From positions 76,824,471 to 76,888,470 of the forward strand of contig CM035153.1 in NCBI GenBank assembly GCA_020205615.1: a stretch of DNA of 64,000 bases, given 5' to 3'. Both the position numbers and the translations under genes were made by a program. Position 1 is the first letter of the stretch, and every line of letters begins with the position of its first letter. This document shows, piece after piece, positions 11,640-24,200 of the stretch. Origin of the DNA: Panax quinquefolius. Lineage: Eukaryota > Streptophyta > Magnoliopsida > Apiales > Araliaceae. The notes beneath the pieces were generated by a model. It saw nothing but the letters and a program-made list of their open reading frames with translations, searched no databases and was not told the origin of the DNA.

Positions 11640-14600
11640 CTAATAAGAATTTTGTCCTAGAAATTTTAGTACAAGTTAAGTACATAATTAAGGATAATTC
11701 TCACGCATTTTATCTTCAAGCTCCCATGTAGCTTCTTATACGTTCTGATTTCTCCAGATTACTTTGACCGATGCTATCACTTTATTTGTCATGACTTGCT
11801 CTTTACGGTCAACGATTTACACAGGTTCTTCTACATAAGAAAGATCTTCCTCTATTTGGATTGGCTCATATTGTATAACGTGTTTATAATCAGGTTTATA
11901 TGGTCATAATACGGACACATGAAACACATTATGAATATGATTTAACGCAGGAGGTAGTGCTATTTCATAAGCAACTTCACCAACCCTTCTCAAAATTTCA
12001 AAAGGTCCAATGAATCTCGGACTTAATTTTCCTTTCTTACCAAAATGTATCTTACCTTTCTAAGGAGATACTTTCAAGAATACGTGACTTCCTACATTAA
12101 AGTTTCCTAAGTGTTTTTGAAGGCTTTTCCAAAAATTAGAAGTAAATCTTGGATCTCGATCTGATACTGTGGACACAGGTACTCCATTCCTAGAGATAAT
12201 TTCATTGATAAAAAGTTTGGCAAGGTGATCTAGGTTATGAGTAATCTTAATAGGTAAAAAGTGAGCTGATTTTGTTAAACGGTCAACTATTACCCAAATG
12301 GCATTATGGCCCTTTTGTATAGCTGGAAGACCAACAACAAAATCCATAGTTATATGTTCCCACTTCCACTAGGGAATTGGTAAGGGTTGAAGTAAACCAC
12401 TCGGCTTTTGATGCTTAGCCTTAACCCTTTTACACGTGAGACATTTACTTACCCATTCAGCTATTACTCTTTTCATGTTTGACCACCAAAAGTGTCGACT
12501 TAAATCCTTATACATTTTTGTACTACCAGGATGTATGGCAAATTTAGAGTTATGAGCTTCATTTAAAATTTCATCTTTTAAATCTTGATCTAACGGTCCC
12601 AAATTCTATTTTCATATCTTATTATTCCATCCATATCTATTCTAAATTTATTATACTTATCATGTGTTGAATTAGATTTAAACTTCTGACATTCTTCATC
12701 CTTCTCCTGTATCTCTTTAACTTTATTAAGCAGAGATGGAACTCCTTCTAAAATATACAACTTTTGGGTAGAGGTAGTTGGACATTCCACCTCAATTTCT
12801 AAATTTTCAAAGTCTTTTATTAAGCTATCATTGGTGGTTAATACATTCAATTTTTCCTGATTCTTCCTACTTAACACATCAGCAACAACATTGGCTTTAC
12901 CGGGATGATATAAGATTTCACAGTCATAATCTTTTATCAGTTCTAACCATCATCTCTGTCTTAAATTTAATTCCTTTTGTGTAAAAATATATTTCAGACT
13001 TTTATGATTTGTATATATCTTGCACTTCTACCCGAACAAGTAATGTCTCCAAATTTTTCGAGCAAAAACTACCGCAGCTAACTCTAGTTCATGAGTAGGA
13101 TACCTCTTCTCATAATCTTTGAGTTATCGTGATGCATAAGCTATCACTTTCCCATGTTGCATCAACACACACCCTAAACCTCTGTGTGATGCGTAACTAT
13201 ATACTACAAGGCCTCCTGTATCATCTGGTAAGGATAACACTGGAGCCATGCTCAGTCACTTCTTCAACTCTTGGAAGCTTTCCTCACATTTTTCTGTCTA
13301 GACGTATTTCACCGTCTTTGAGTTAAATTGGTTAATCGGTTGCTATTTTGAAAAATCTTTTATAAACCACAGATAATAACCCGCTAAACCGAGAAAACTT
13401 ACGTTATACATTGGAGTTGTTGGTTGTTCCCAATTCACAACCGTTTCGATCTTAGTTGGAATCTACAGATATTCCATTTTTATCAATTACGTGACCTAAA
13501 AATTGAACTCTCTTCAACCAGAATTCACACTTGGAAAACTTTTCATAAAGTTGTTCCTTTCGTAATATTTTCAATATGACTCTCAAGTGTTCAGTATGCT
13601 CTTCCTGTGTTTTTGAGTATACCAGAATATCGTCGATAAACACTACAACAAATTTTTCCAAGCATGGTTTAAACACTCGATTCATTAAATCCATAAATAC
13701 TGCCAGTGCATTTGTTAATCCAAAAGACATTATAAGAAACTCATAATGTTAATAGCGTGTCCTAAACACTATTTTCGGCACATCCTCCTTTCTTACCTTT
13801 AATTGATGATAACCTGTTCTAAGGTCAATTTTTGAAAAATGTTCGGCCTCTTTTAATTGGTCAAACAAATCATCAATCCTTGGTAAAGAATAGTTATTTT
13901 TAATAGTTAACTTATTTAGCTCCCTATAGTCTATACATAATCTCATAGTTCATCATTCTTCTTTACAAACAGAACAGGTGCTCCCCAAGGTGGAACACTA
14001 GGTTGTATGTACTTTTTATCTAAGAGTCCCTATAATTGAATAAGTAACTCTTTCATTTGTATAGGTGCTATTCTGTACCGTGCCTTAGAAACTGGTGCCG
14101 TACCTGGTGCAAGATCAATGAAGAACTCAATTTCCCTATCTGGAGGCAAACCTGGTAACTAATTCGAAAATACATCAGGAAACTCCTTAACTATAGGTAT
14201 TTGATCTAGTTTTACTCCTTCTTTTCAAGTATCAACTATATAGGCCAAATATCCTAAACAACCCTTTCTAAGTAATCTTTCTGCCTGAACTATAGTCAAA
14301 CATCGAAATTACTTTGGTGAACAACTACCGTTGAACACTACCTTTGACTTCGAAGCAGACAAAAGGTTTATACGTTTTTGATGACAATTAACCATCGCGT
14401 TATAATTAGCTAACCAATCCATTCTTAAAATTACATCAAATTCTCCCAACTGAATTGGTATCAAATATACCTTAAAATTATGTCCTTTTATTACCACACT
14501 ATTGTTTCTGTAAATAGTTTTAATAGGAATTCTTTCATTATTAGCAATTTCCACGCAGAATGGTTTGTCTAGATTTTCACAAGGTGTATTGAAGTTTGTA

Positions 14601-15804
14601 GAGAAATTACTAGACACAAAAGAACATGTAGGACCAGAATCGAATAACACATATGAATTTAAAGTGTTGATTGGGATGATACCTGTCACCACGTCCTGTG
14701 AAGCAACAACATCCCTCACCGACATATTAAATGTTCTCGCGGTAGGTCGATTCTGAACTCCAACTGCAGCTATTGTTGATTGATTATTCTATGGTATTCT
14801 AACCCCTTTTCCTCCTTGATTCCTAGGTTTGGGACAGTTCTTTGAAAAATGGTCTAAGGAACCACAATTAAAACATTTATCTTTCCTTGGAAGAGGACAC
14901 TGTGGAAAATAATGTCCATTGTCCCACAATTAAAACATTTGTTATGAAGGAATTCTCCTCTATGTTTCTTACATGATTAGGAAAAGGTTTAATATTATTA
15001 TTACTAAAGTTATTGTTAGTATTTCCTATCTTTTTCCCCGGGTTGTTAGAAAAAAAATTATCCCGCTTACGTTTGTTATTAAACCCACCTGAACTGGGCT
15101 CTATTCTAATTTTTCCTTTTTTCATTCTGACTTCTCTTGTCCTGATGAAATTTAGCAAGACTGTCATTCTCACTTTCGGCTATAGTGGCCTTCTCTAGTA
15201 TCTCAGAGAAAGTTTTTATTTCAAGTACTGACAATCTACTTCGAATCTGAGTTCATTAAACTTGGATAGTTCATTATTTGTATACTGGGTTACAGTAAGA
15301 TCTCTTTCTAAGTTCAGTGGTTACTTGATGTGGAGCAAACCTGGATAGTTCATTAAACTTATTTGTATACTGGGTTACAGTAAGATCTCCTTGTTTTAAG
15401 TCCAGAAATTTTATTTCCATTCGGTCTTTCAGGGATTGGGAAAAATAGGTTCCAAAGAACAACTCTTTGAATCTATCCCAAGGAATAGTTTCAGTTTCTA
15501 CCCGACCTTTGGTTGATTCCCACCAATAATTAGCCTCACCTTTTAGGAAAAAGGTTGCAAAAGTTATCTTTTGGTTATTATTAACATTGGTTACTAGGAA
15601 AAATTTCTCTATTTCAGAAATCCAAGTTTGTACATCTATAGTTTCTGATGGACCCTTAAACTCAGGTGTTCCAACTAATTTAAAGTCTTTAAAAGTTATG
15701 TTCTGGTTCACAGGTCTATTTACAACTCCTAGCATAAGGTCTACTAATTGCTAGGTAGAATTATCATTATTCATTTCTCTTTGTGGTCTTCTGGTTGGTG
15801 GTAT
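11640..15804 (-). pseudogene. gag-pol of element D, broken, integrase deleted in part
   Basis: The expected start PPTRRPQRE is preceded by ATA (15802-15804) where related elements have ATG. Gag holds PEFKG and YWWES (frame 15735-15274). A local duplication at 15256-15389 breaks it, and the knuckle region near 14800-14960 is shifted. Protease has VLFDSGPTCSF (frame 14725-14309). RT covers about 14110-13452 with FIDD at 13629-13640, in two frames. RNase H (13450-12880) is shifted. Integrase has an HHCC-like part (FWWSNMKR, CLTCKRVKAKHQ) and the first two catalytic Asp (MDFVVGLP, VSDRDPRF). It then joins at about 12105 directly to VGSHVFLKVSP, so the region with the third catalytic residue is gone. 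[15 protein letters not shown] and a chromodomain-like end (VKVIWRN, ATWELE) remain. Confidence 0.8.
15256..15389 (-). repeat. Local direct duplication in D gag
   Basis: GGATAGTTCATT and the following TTGTATACTGGGTTACAGTAAGATCT segment occur at about 15256-15304 and again at 15343-15389. The insert between and after them repeats the coding region for the FNELSRFAPHQV part of gag and ends the frame that starts at 15735. Confidence 0.75.
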
Positions 15805-15977
15805 GATTCTATATAAATGAATAAAAATTCACATAAGAAATTGAGTAACAGATCATATTTTTTATTTCGTATATTACAACAGTATTACACAACAACTTCA
15901 TAATTAAACACACTACACAGTACTAATTACAAGCTTTGAATGCTTCTTTATTGTACTAATATAAAGCATTCAACCAC

Positions 15978-16487
15978 CTATGCTACTCTATAGAATTCAT
16001 TGATATAATCTAAGGAATCTTGCATCATGTGACAAACCACAGATCGATCGATGAGATAGGTCATCTTCTTCTCCTCTACCGGATATCGAACTACACGGCG
16101 CTGTAAATCATTAAAAGTATCTCGAACACCCAGAAATGTTTAAAGAAACCTTGACTGAATTTCCTTTCTGCCCCTCTGTGCATGATGCAATTATACTTTT
16201 AGTCGTTGACTATGTCCCCTCTCATGTTGTATCATTCCCTCAGCTATATTAGTCGTAAACCTCATTTTATTACCCTCATGTTCTGTTGTTTTCAACAGTG
16301 ATGCCATTGCCTCATCATGCTCATCAATTCTCAGTAACTGTCCTACCACTGGATCCTCTTCTTCCTCAGAATCTAACAGTTGTTGATCATAAAGTAATTC
16401 CTCATCTTCTGCATCACTGGCTGTGTATGACTCTATTTGTGGTGGATTAGTGGCTAATATCATTTCCTCAGCATTGGAATTGGCCAT
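15978..16487 (-). pseudogene. Extra ORF upstream of gag, D copy
   Basis: It starts with ATG at 16487 (MANSNAEEMILATN) and is very acidic at first (SDAEDEELLYDQQ, LDSEEEEDPV), then charged and helical. The first frame ends at 16191. A neighbouring frame continues to a TAG at 15978-15980 through RRVVRYPVEEKKMTYLIDRS. That segment lines up with the C-terminal ends of the A and F extra ORFs, so I read one gene with a frameshift near 16190. Total length is about 165 residues, shorter than A or F, mainly in the coiled-coil part. Gag would start 173 bases downstream. Function unknown. Confidence 0.65.
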
Positions 16488-16633
16488 CTATAAAAGAAAA
16501 CTCCTTAAATACCGTATAGAAATTACACAACATAATAATTTTAATGTTATATTTTATATGTACTTTTAAAATTTTTACGGACTCGAAGACTACATACTAA
16601 GATTTCTCTTACTTATATCTATAGCCTTAACAT

Positions 16634-16648
16634 CTTTGATACCAAAAT
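16634..16648 (-). other. Primer-binding site of D
   Basis: On the minus strand TGGTATCAAAG lies next to the inner LTR end. It resembles the TGGTATCAGAGC site for initiator tRNA-Met used by this superfamily. Confidence 0.65.
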
Positions 16649-17090
16649 TGTAACGCCCCGATATCTATACTCCCACGGTATCTGATATGGTGTTTAAAGA
16701 AAATCAACACAATGCTTTTAAATCTATACACCCATGGTATCTGATTATAAGAATACATTAAATAGAGGGACTAGTAGATATAATTCCCATAGATCAAAAA
16801 TTCACAGTACCCCATAATAGATGTTAATTCTCAAGAGAACTTTTTCTGTGTTTGGATACCCTCACTTGTATATATGACTGTATCTGTGACTAGAATCTAT
16901 CTATCCGAAATTCAGAGTATCGGCAATAATATGAACAGTCCATATTACTAATACCCTTACCCAGATGTATAGTCTAAGCCAAACGAATTTATACTATCGT
17001 ATCGATAGTAACTATCTATCCGAAATCTAGAGTATCAATAACAATATGAACAGCCCATGCTATTAATACCCTCACTCAGATAAATAGATC
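16649..17090 (-). repeat. D 5' LTR remnant
   Basis: It begins TGTAACGCCCCGATATC and follows 8551-8990 of the 3' LTR closely. It ends abruptly at 17090, where A-type sequence begins, so more than 2.6 kb of this LTR has been lost. Confidence 0.8.
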
Positions 17091-17153
17091 CCGTAACGGA
17101 ATGAATTATTAAGTTGTGATTCTGAGGACAGAATCCTTTTAAGAGGGGAAAGA
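17091..17153 (+). other. 3' internal tail and polypurine tract of an A element
   Basis: It matches 25483-25544, the last bases of A2 before its 3' LTR, including TCTGAGGAC and the purine run AAGAGGGGAAAGA. Its position in front of the A2 5' LTR means the same LTR is flanked by A internal sequence on both sides, as in tandem elements sharing an LTR. Confidence 0.8.
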
Positions 17154-18509
17154 TGTGACAACCAAGATTTTGTAATTTAATTTAAATATTTATTGGATTA
17201 AATAATTTTTTTTTCGATGAATTAATTATTAGATTAAATGATTAATTGATGAAGTTGTGGTAGATTAATTTAATTATATGTGTTATATTTATTAAATTAA
17301 TGTGGAGAATTTTATTATTCAAGTATGTGATTATGTGAGCTTATTGTATTAAAAATATATTTAATAAGCACGATAGTATTTTAATTAATTTAATTATTAA
17401 TTAGAGATTTAATAATTTGACATTATTAATCAAAGAGAATTTGAATTATGTGACTATGTGTATTAATGAGAAATTATTATATTTTATTTAAAGTAAATTA
17501 AATAAGATATTAGATTTATTTTATATGGATGTGACATTACTTAAACTATATAATAAAGCTTTATTAAATTAAATGATTTTTAAAACCTATTCTAACTAGC
17601 CAAACAAGGCCTTAGAGGGAGAATGGCGCCTGACTAAATCAGACGTCTTCTTTATTATATGTTTTCCCCTTCCTTTTCTTCATTAATTTTCCTAAGTCTA
17701 GAAAGTGTCAGAGAGAGTTTGAGAGAAGATCTGAAAGAGAGTTGAGAATTGAGTTTTGTGGAGGAGGAATTCACTTCCTAGTAAGTTATATTCTACGCTT
17801 TGGGTAATTCTCTCCAACCCAAATTCCTATTTTACGTCTTTTAAAGTTTTCATGAATATGACTTTCATTTATTCTGTAATTCTCTGTAAATTGGGAAAGG
17901 GTGTTGTTATAGGGATATGTGTAATGATTCGAGTAGTATATCATGTTTTAATATATATTATATGGGTTTCCATATCTTTAGTTTCATGAAATTATACAGT
18001 AAAAGATTTCAGAGTATGTTATATGGCCATACGCCCTTATACGTGATTTTTATATGTCAAATATAATTTATTTTGCAAAACTCAGACATTGATATGATTA
18101 TGCATGTTAAAATGAACAAAATGAAACGTTGAATGGTTGGATTTGGCTTTATAACGAATCCGTAGCATTAAAATCCATGTTTTTGTTCAAGAACATCAAG
18201 AACAGTTCAATTTGCATGCATTAATTCTGTGATTATGTGTTTTAATGGGTGAAAAATCACTCCATAGATGTTAAGTATTGATTATTTATGAATTCTAGCA
18301 TGTGGGTATGTCTAAATTCGTGTAAAAATAAGTTGATTGGAAATTTTTAGTCGTGTTCTGCAATTTTCGCGAATTGTAGAAACTGGATCTGGAGTCTCGC
18401 GCCACGGCGCCAACTCCCAATTCATTTCTCGTCTTGGAGCACCACCAGCCATGGCATGATGATGTCATTGCATGGCTATGCCATGCATGACTCAAACCCG
18501 ATCTGACAA

Positions 18510-18531
18510 AAGTGGCGCCGCAGCGCCACTT
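18510..18531. repeat. GC-rich inverted repeat in A LTR
   Basis: Arms AAGTGGCGC and GCGCCACTT around CGCA. It lies in a short GC-rich patch within an AT-rich LTR. Confidence 0.85.
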
Positions 18532-18892
18532 AGCAGAATGTCCAGAAAATGTTTTTTTAAAGTGTTCAAGTATAGGAATGTGTTGGTAACTTAGTCTAAT
18601 GAATATAAAGACTTGTTAGACCTATAATGAGATGTTAAAATAAATTCTTAACATGTCCATAACACAATTACGTGTGAACTGAATTATCAAATGCATAGTT
18701 ACCTTATTGTTTGTGGAGTCTTAATTTTTGACAATAAGTGTAGTAATTGACTAAGTATAGTCATGAACTCGAGTTAGACAAAGAATAAACTTGTGATGTT
18801 TAGTACATTATTATTGACTGGTATTGTGAATGTAATTGATATGTAGGATTTATTCAAAGAACGAGTTTGTTTAAGTGTAATCTACGCACGAG

Positions 18893-19056
18893 ACAAGTTT
18901 CTAAACCTTATCTTGTTACATTGAGCAAGTTTTCTAACTCTACATTTACGTTGAGCAAGTTTCTTACCCTAAACTTTCGTTGAGCAAGTTTCCTAACTTT
19001 ACTTGTTATCGTTATATAAATTGATTAATTCCTCTTTCGATATTGAGCAACTTCTC
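18893..19056 (+). repeat. Tandem repeat, about 36-base units, in A LTR
   Basis: Four to five imperfect units with the core TTGAGCAAGTTTCCTAAC, including variants GAGACAAGTTTCTAAACC and GAGCAAGTTTTCTAAC. Confidence 0.75.
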
Positions 19057-19985
19057 ATTATTATTAATCAAGCCAGTCTTGGATATTAAAGTTAATTAAT
19101 CTTCAGGCATGATGCTGTTATACAATAATTATTCTATTGTATACCTTTTGAGATGTTATTCAAGTTAAATATTCATTTACTGTTAAACATTATTAGACTA
19201 GCGAACACTTATAGATTCGACTAGTCCATAGTTGATAAGCGTTCTAAATTTCAGAATCCCTTGATGAATTATCCAAACCAAACTTCTTTTGGTGCGGACT
19301 TGAATGTCAAACTGAGATGAACAACCCTGTATAGGGGATTATTTACGCTTTAGCGTTAAGATATTAATGCATGATGATGTTACTAAGGGCTGATCCCGCT
19401 AAGTACGAGAAGAAGAGTCCATAGTCTTATGACTGTTAATGGTTTCAAGTAAAAACACTTGACAACCTAGGACATAGTTCAAGGTCTTATGACCCTCAGA
19501 ATTTCTTTTGATTCTTTTTATCCATTCTTGATTCAAAAGTTGAGCTTTATATCAGAAGTAATTATTTCTCTCGCATGTTATTATTCATTGTTATATTGTT
19601 ATACTTGTGGGCAATCGTGCTCACTCTTGGGCAATAATAATATTGCAGTTAAGAACGAAAGAGATGACGAACCTTCCACTAGTAAGGGAAAGGGCAAGCT
19701 TAGCAAGTAATGAAGACTGATTATTTATGTGATTATATAATGATAGTTAGACCTGATGTTACTTAAGACTTATTTGTTTATGTTTTTTGCACAGATGGTT
19801 TAAGGTTAAAGTAACCTGGGATTTATTTTTATTCAGTTGATGTAACCCCATAATGGGAGAGATTTATTATTTATTTATTTTATTGCATGGTTTGCATTTT
19901 ATTTATGGGTAGATAGATAGATGATGTTTGTCTGATGAACACCAAATCTGTGGAAATGGAAATCTTAGGATTTGGGGGTGTCACT

Positions 19986-20004
19986 GAGTTGAGTATCAAA
20001 GTCG
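19986..20004 (+). other. Primer-binding site of A2, degraded
   Basis: GAGTATCAAAG directly after the LTR end. It fits the TGGTATCAGAGC initiator tRNA-Met site with several changes. Confidence 0.5.
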
Positions 20005-20211
20005 TAAGGTTATGAACCTTAGGTGGGGAAACAACCTTAGGTAGTAGCCTTGTAGGAGATCGAGAACATAGTGATGGTAAACTCTTATCGAGTTCTAAGA
20101 AATGAATTTCTGAATTCATTGAAGATAATAAAATACTTTATGTGCTTATGTGTTAATCTATGTGTTCGCTAGCACGGATTAGTAACTAAAACTTAAAATT
20201 TTGTTGTCAGG

Positions 20212-20943
20212 ATATCGGATGTTGGAGGAGCTAGTCAAGCTGGGGAGGAGGAACCCCGATTACCTATAGAGGAGGAGCCTCGAGACATTCATGTTCTCAG
20301 TGAACAACTTGTACAAAGAGAGCCATCTCGGTTGATCACTGTTGCTAGTCAGGAGCTTGAGCCAGAGACAGATCCAGAGGAGGATCCTGAGGAAGAGGAA
20401 GAGGAAGAAGAAGAGGAAGAAGAGGAGTTCCCACTGAACTCCATTGATGCAGAGATGTGTGATTCAGTCTATGATCGTAGCGTGGGGATTCTGAGGATAC
20501 TATTCGAGATCTGGTTGGCGGTGATTAGTCGGTGATTACTATTGAGCAAAGGGATAGAGAGATTGTGACTCTTCACACACGTTTAGGAAATGTGGAGTGG
20601 GATCTGGTTCACGAGAAGGTGGGGCCAGGATAAGTCATGAGAAATAGAAAAGTTAAAGAAGGATCTGAAGGAGAGCTCAGAGAGGCTTGACATAGCAGAG
20701 GAGGGTTGGGTACGAGAGTTATGCCGTGCTGATCATGCAGAAGATGATCACCGTGCGAAGAAGGCTAAACTTGAGGAGACGTACTCTACACTACAAAATG
20801 CAATGAGTGCGGTCCAAGATCGAGTTAGGAAGTATCCAATCCAGTTTGAGGATCTACCATCATATATGCTAGATCGCAGAATGATGTGCTGCATCATGGA
20901 GGAGGAACGTAGCAAGGCCATCCAGCGCCTTAATAGACAGTGA
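20212..20943 (+). pseudogene. Extra ORF upstream of gag, A2 copy, almost full length
   Basis: The frame begins SDVGGASQAGEEEPRL; the codon before it is ATA (20212-20214), so the start ATG may be mutated. The N-terminal half is strongly acidic with an uninterrupted run of 13 glutamates near 20396. Then come AEMCDSVYDRSV and the coiled-coil region, which here is out of frame compared with A1 (CAGCAG in A1 reads CGGTG here). The end, YPIQFEDLPSYMLDRR and a TGA at 20941-20943, is the same as A1. Together with A1 this suggests a protein of about 243 residues with acidic, coiled-coil and YPI parts. Gag starts 296 bases downstream. Function unknown. Confidence 0.65.
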
Positions 20944-21239
20944 TAGTATTAGTTTAAATATGTGAAAACTATTTGATAGTTAATGATATAAATTCCGATA
21001 TGTTCATAACTAAAGGAATATGTTGATGTTTTAAATCCAGTAGATTCCTTATCTTGGGATAGTTGATGTAAATAGCAGTGACGTTATCTTATGGTGTTAA
21101 AACTTTTGAATTTAATGAGAATGTCAAAGTTTATTTGAATTGATGTGTTAAGTGAGATATGATTAAACGTTTTAGTTAAGTCTTAAATGTATAAGAGATT
21201 TAATAAAAACCTAATAAGCGTATATTCTTAATAGAAATA

Positions 21240-24200
21240 TGCCGCCTAGAAGACAAAATCGTCAATGAAGCCCAAGAAGAATTCAACAAACAATAACAAC
21301 GGCGCTTGATGCTAACTCCGTTCCACAATTGGTAAACCTTTTAGCTAGAGCACTTAATAATCAACCCCAAGCTCCACCAAATACTTTTTAAGGACTTTAA
21401 AGGCGGTGGGACCGCCAGAAATTTAAGGTTCCATAAACCCAATCGAAGCTCGAGACTTGGGTAATGGAGATGGAGAAGGTGGTCGATGTTGTTAGGGTAA
21501 GGGAAGATCAGAAGACTGCTTATGCAATGTTTATGCTGAAGTCCGAAGCCAGCTATTGGTGGCAGGCAAACAAAGTGAGAGGAGGTGAAGGTGTAATATC
21601 ACAGGAAAGATTCAAAGAGATGTTCTTGAGATGTATTTTCCTACTAGTTAGCAAAATCGGATGGAGGTTAAGTTTCTAAAGTTAAAACAAGGGAATATGT
21701 CATTAGTTGATTATCGTGAGGTTTAATGAGTTGGCTAGGTTACGTGGCGCGTACAAGTACATCTGGATGAGAGAGAAGGCGAGATGATTTAGCGGGGGTT
21801 TGAAGCCTGGGTTGTATAGCAAAGTGTCGATGTTCCAATTGAACACTTTTGCTAGAGTGTTAGAAGAAGGCCATACTTGCTTGAGGGGTGGAAGTGATGC
21901 GATAATGAAGTATAATCGGGAAGCGGAAGAAGAAGAAGAGTGAGAATGAAGGTAATAACAAGACTGGTGGGAGTAGCACTGGGGGTAATCACAATCAGAA
22001 GAGGAAGTGGTCTGAAAATTCGTCGGCCAGAAGTCAACAGGGAGGGCAGAAGAAGAAGATTGAACCGTGCCCAACTTGCGAAAAAACGCATTTGGGAGTT
22101 TGCCTGAAGGGGAAGCGAGTGTGCTATAATTATGGTCAGGAAGGCCACATAGCACCAAACTGTCCGAACCCAAAGAAGGGTGCATGCTTCACATGTGGAT
22201 CAAAGGACCATCTTGCAAGAGATTGTCCTAAGAAGGGATCGGGAGGGACGAGTTCAGAAGGAATCAGAGGAAATACTGGTGGAAGCACTCTAACCATTGC
22301 AAGACCAACCGCAACCAATAGACCAACAGCCAGAATGTTCAACATGACGATGGCGGACGCCAGTGCAGATCTCGCGATGTGGTGTCGTATCATTCCGATC
22401 AATAAAGTTAATGCTATGTGTTATTTGATTCGGTGCTACTTGCTCATTTATATCCGATGACTTAAGCTAAGAACTTAGAATTGTTTAAGGGCGAGTTAGA
22501 ATACCCCATGAACATAGAAATTGTGAATAGAGAAATTATCCTGTTAAGTATGTGCACAAGAACTATAGAGTAGATATTAAGGGTAATATCATGGCGTAGA
22601 TCTTATCCTATTCGACTTGAAGAATTTGATGTTATTTTGGGTATGGATTGGTTATCCAATTATGGGGCGTGATAATTGATCGCCGGAAGAAGCGTATTAA
22701 CCTTATGACTCGAGGAGCATTGATATCGAAGGCACCGTCTTAATAGCACCGGTAGAGATGAAAGAACTGATGGTCCAACTACAAGAATTACTGGAGAAAA
22801 AGTATATTCAACCAAGCGTATCACCGTGGGGAGCGCCGATTTTATTTGTGAAGAAGAAGGATGGAACGTTGCTGCTCTTCATCGACTACAGAGAACTGAA
22901 TAAGGTCACGATTAAGAATAAGTATCCATTACCATGAATCGACGATTTGTTCGGTAAGTTAAAGGGAGCAAGATACTTTTCGAAGATAGATTTGAGAAGT
23001 GGTTATCATCAACTGAAGGTGAGACCAGAGGATGTACCGAAGACAACGTTTAGAACACGATACGGTCACTACAAATTTCTGGTAATGTCATTTGGTCTAA
23101 CGAATGCTCCTGCAGTATTTATAAGCTTAATGAATGGAGTGTTCAAGCCGTTTTTGGACAAATTCATAGTGGTATTTATAGATGACATTTTGGTATATTC
23201 GAAAACCAAGGAAGAACACGAAGAGCATTTGAGGTTGACATTAGAGACATTGAGAAGGGAGAAGTTGTATGTTAAGTTTTCAAAATGTGAATTCTGGATT
23301 GAAAGAGTACAATTTCTTGGACATGTGATTGATAGAGACGGAATTTCGGTGGATCCTCCAAAGTCGAAGCTGTGATTAACTGGGATCAGCCGAAGACGTC
23401 GTCGGAAGTAAGATGTTTTCTTGGATTGGCAGGTTATTACAGAAGATTCATTCAGGATTTTTCCAAGATCGCAACTCCGCTGACGAATTTGACTAGGAAA
23501 TCAAAGAAATTCCTTTGGACGGAGAAGTGTGAGGAAAGTTTTTGTGAATTTAAGAAGATGTTGAGTACAACACCTGTGTTATCTCTTCCAGATGACACAG
23601 GAAATTTTATGGTATATAGTGATGCATCACATAAATGACTTGGTTGTGTGCTTATGCAGAATGGTAGAGTCATTGTGTATGGGTCACGACAACTGAAAGA
23701 TTATGAGAAGGGGTATCCGACCCATGACTTGGAGTTAGCTGCAGTGCTTTTTGCTTTGAAAATCTGGAGGCACTATCTCTATGGGGAGAAGTGTGAAATA
23801 TATACAGATCACAAGAGTCTGAAATATATTTTTAAACAGAAAGACTTGAACATGCGTCAAAGAAGGTGGTTGGAGTTAATTAAGGACTACGATTGTGAGA
23901 TCCTATACCATCCAGGTAAGGCAAATGTAGTGGCCGACGCCCTAAGTAGAAAAGGTTGGGAGAAATTGATGATGTTGACCGCTCAGGAGGAGCTAATTTT
24001 AGCGATGGAAAAGCTGGAATTGGAAGTGAGGTATCCTATGAAAATTGACGAGAAGCTGTTTCAGATGCAAGCTGGTACAACCATACTGGATAAAGTTAAG
24101 GAGGCTCAACTTCAGGACGAAGAATGTGAGAAAGTGAAGAAGAAGATATCTGAAGGGACCAGGCAAGATTCAAAATAGGCGGTGAGGACTACTAAGATTT

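Larger units (their letters stand above)
8551..17090 (-). mobile_element. Element D, Ty3/gypsy chromovirus, nearly complete, minus strand
   Basis: On the minus strand the order is 5' LTR remnant (17090-16649), primer site, extra ORF (16487-15978), gag-pol (15804-11640), polypurine tract and full 3' LTR (11629-8551). It is inserted in the gag of B2a; five bases before it are GTCGT, but the matching right flank is lost because the 5' LTR is cut at 17090. B2b has no insertion at the corresponding place, so D arrived after the block duplication. The integrase carries an internal deletion, so this copy cannot be autonomous. Confidence 0.85.
17154..19985 (+). repeat. A2 5' LTR, about 2.8 kb
   Basis: It starts TGTGACAACC after a polypurine tract and ends in GGGGGTGTCAC next to a degraded primer site. 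The first 670 bases match the two truncated A 3' LTRs. It contains a GC-rich patch (18390-18535) with an exact inverted repeat, and short tandem repeats at 18893-19056. Five to ten bases at the 3' boundary are uncertain. Confidence 0.8.

Noticed and set aside
20395..20432. Poly-glutamate run as a sign of a nuclear host protein
   Set aside because: It is inside the extra ORF of element A, between primer site and gag.
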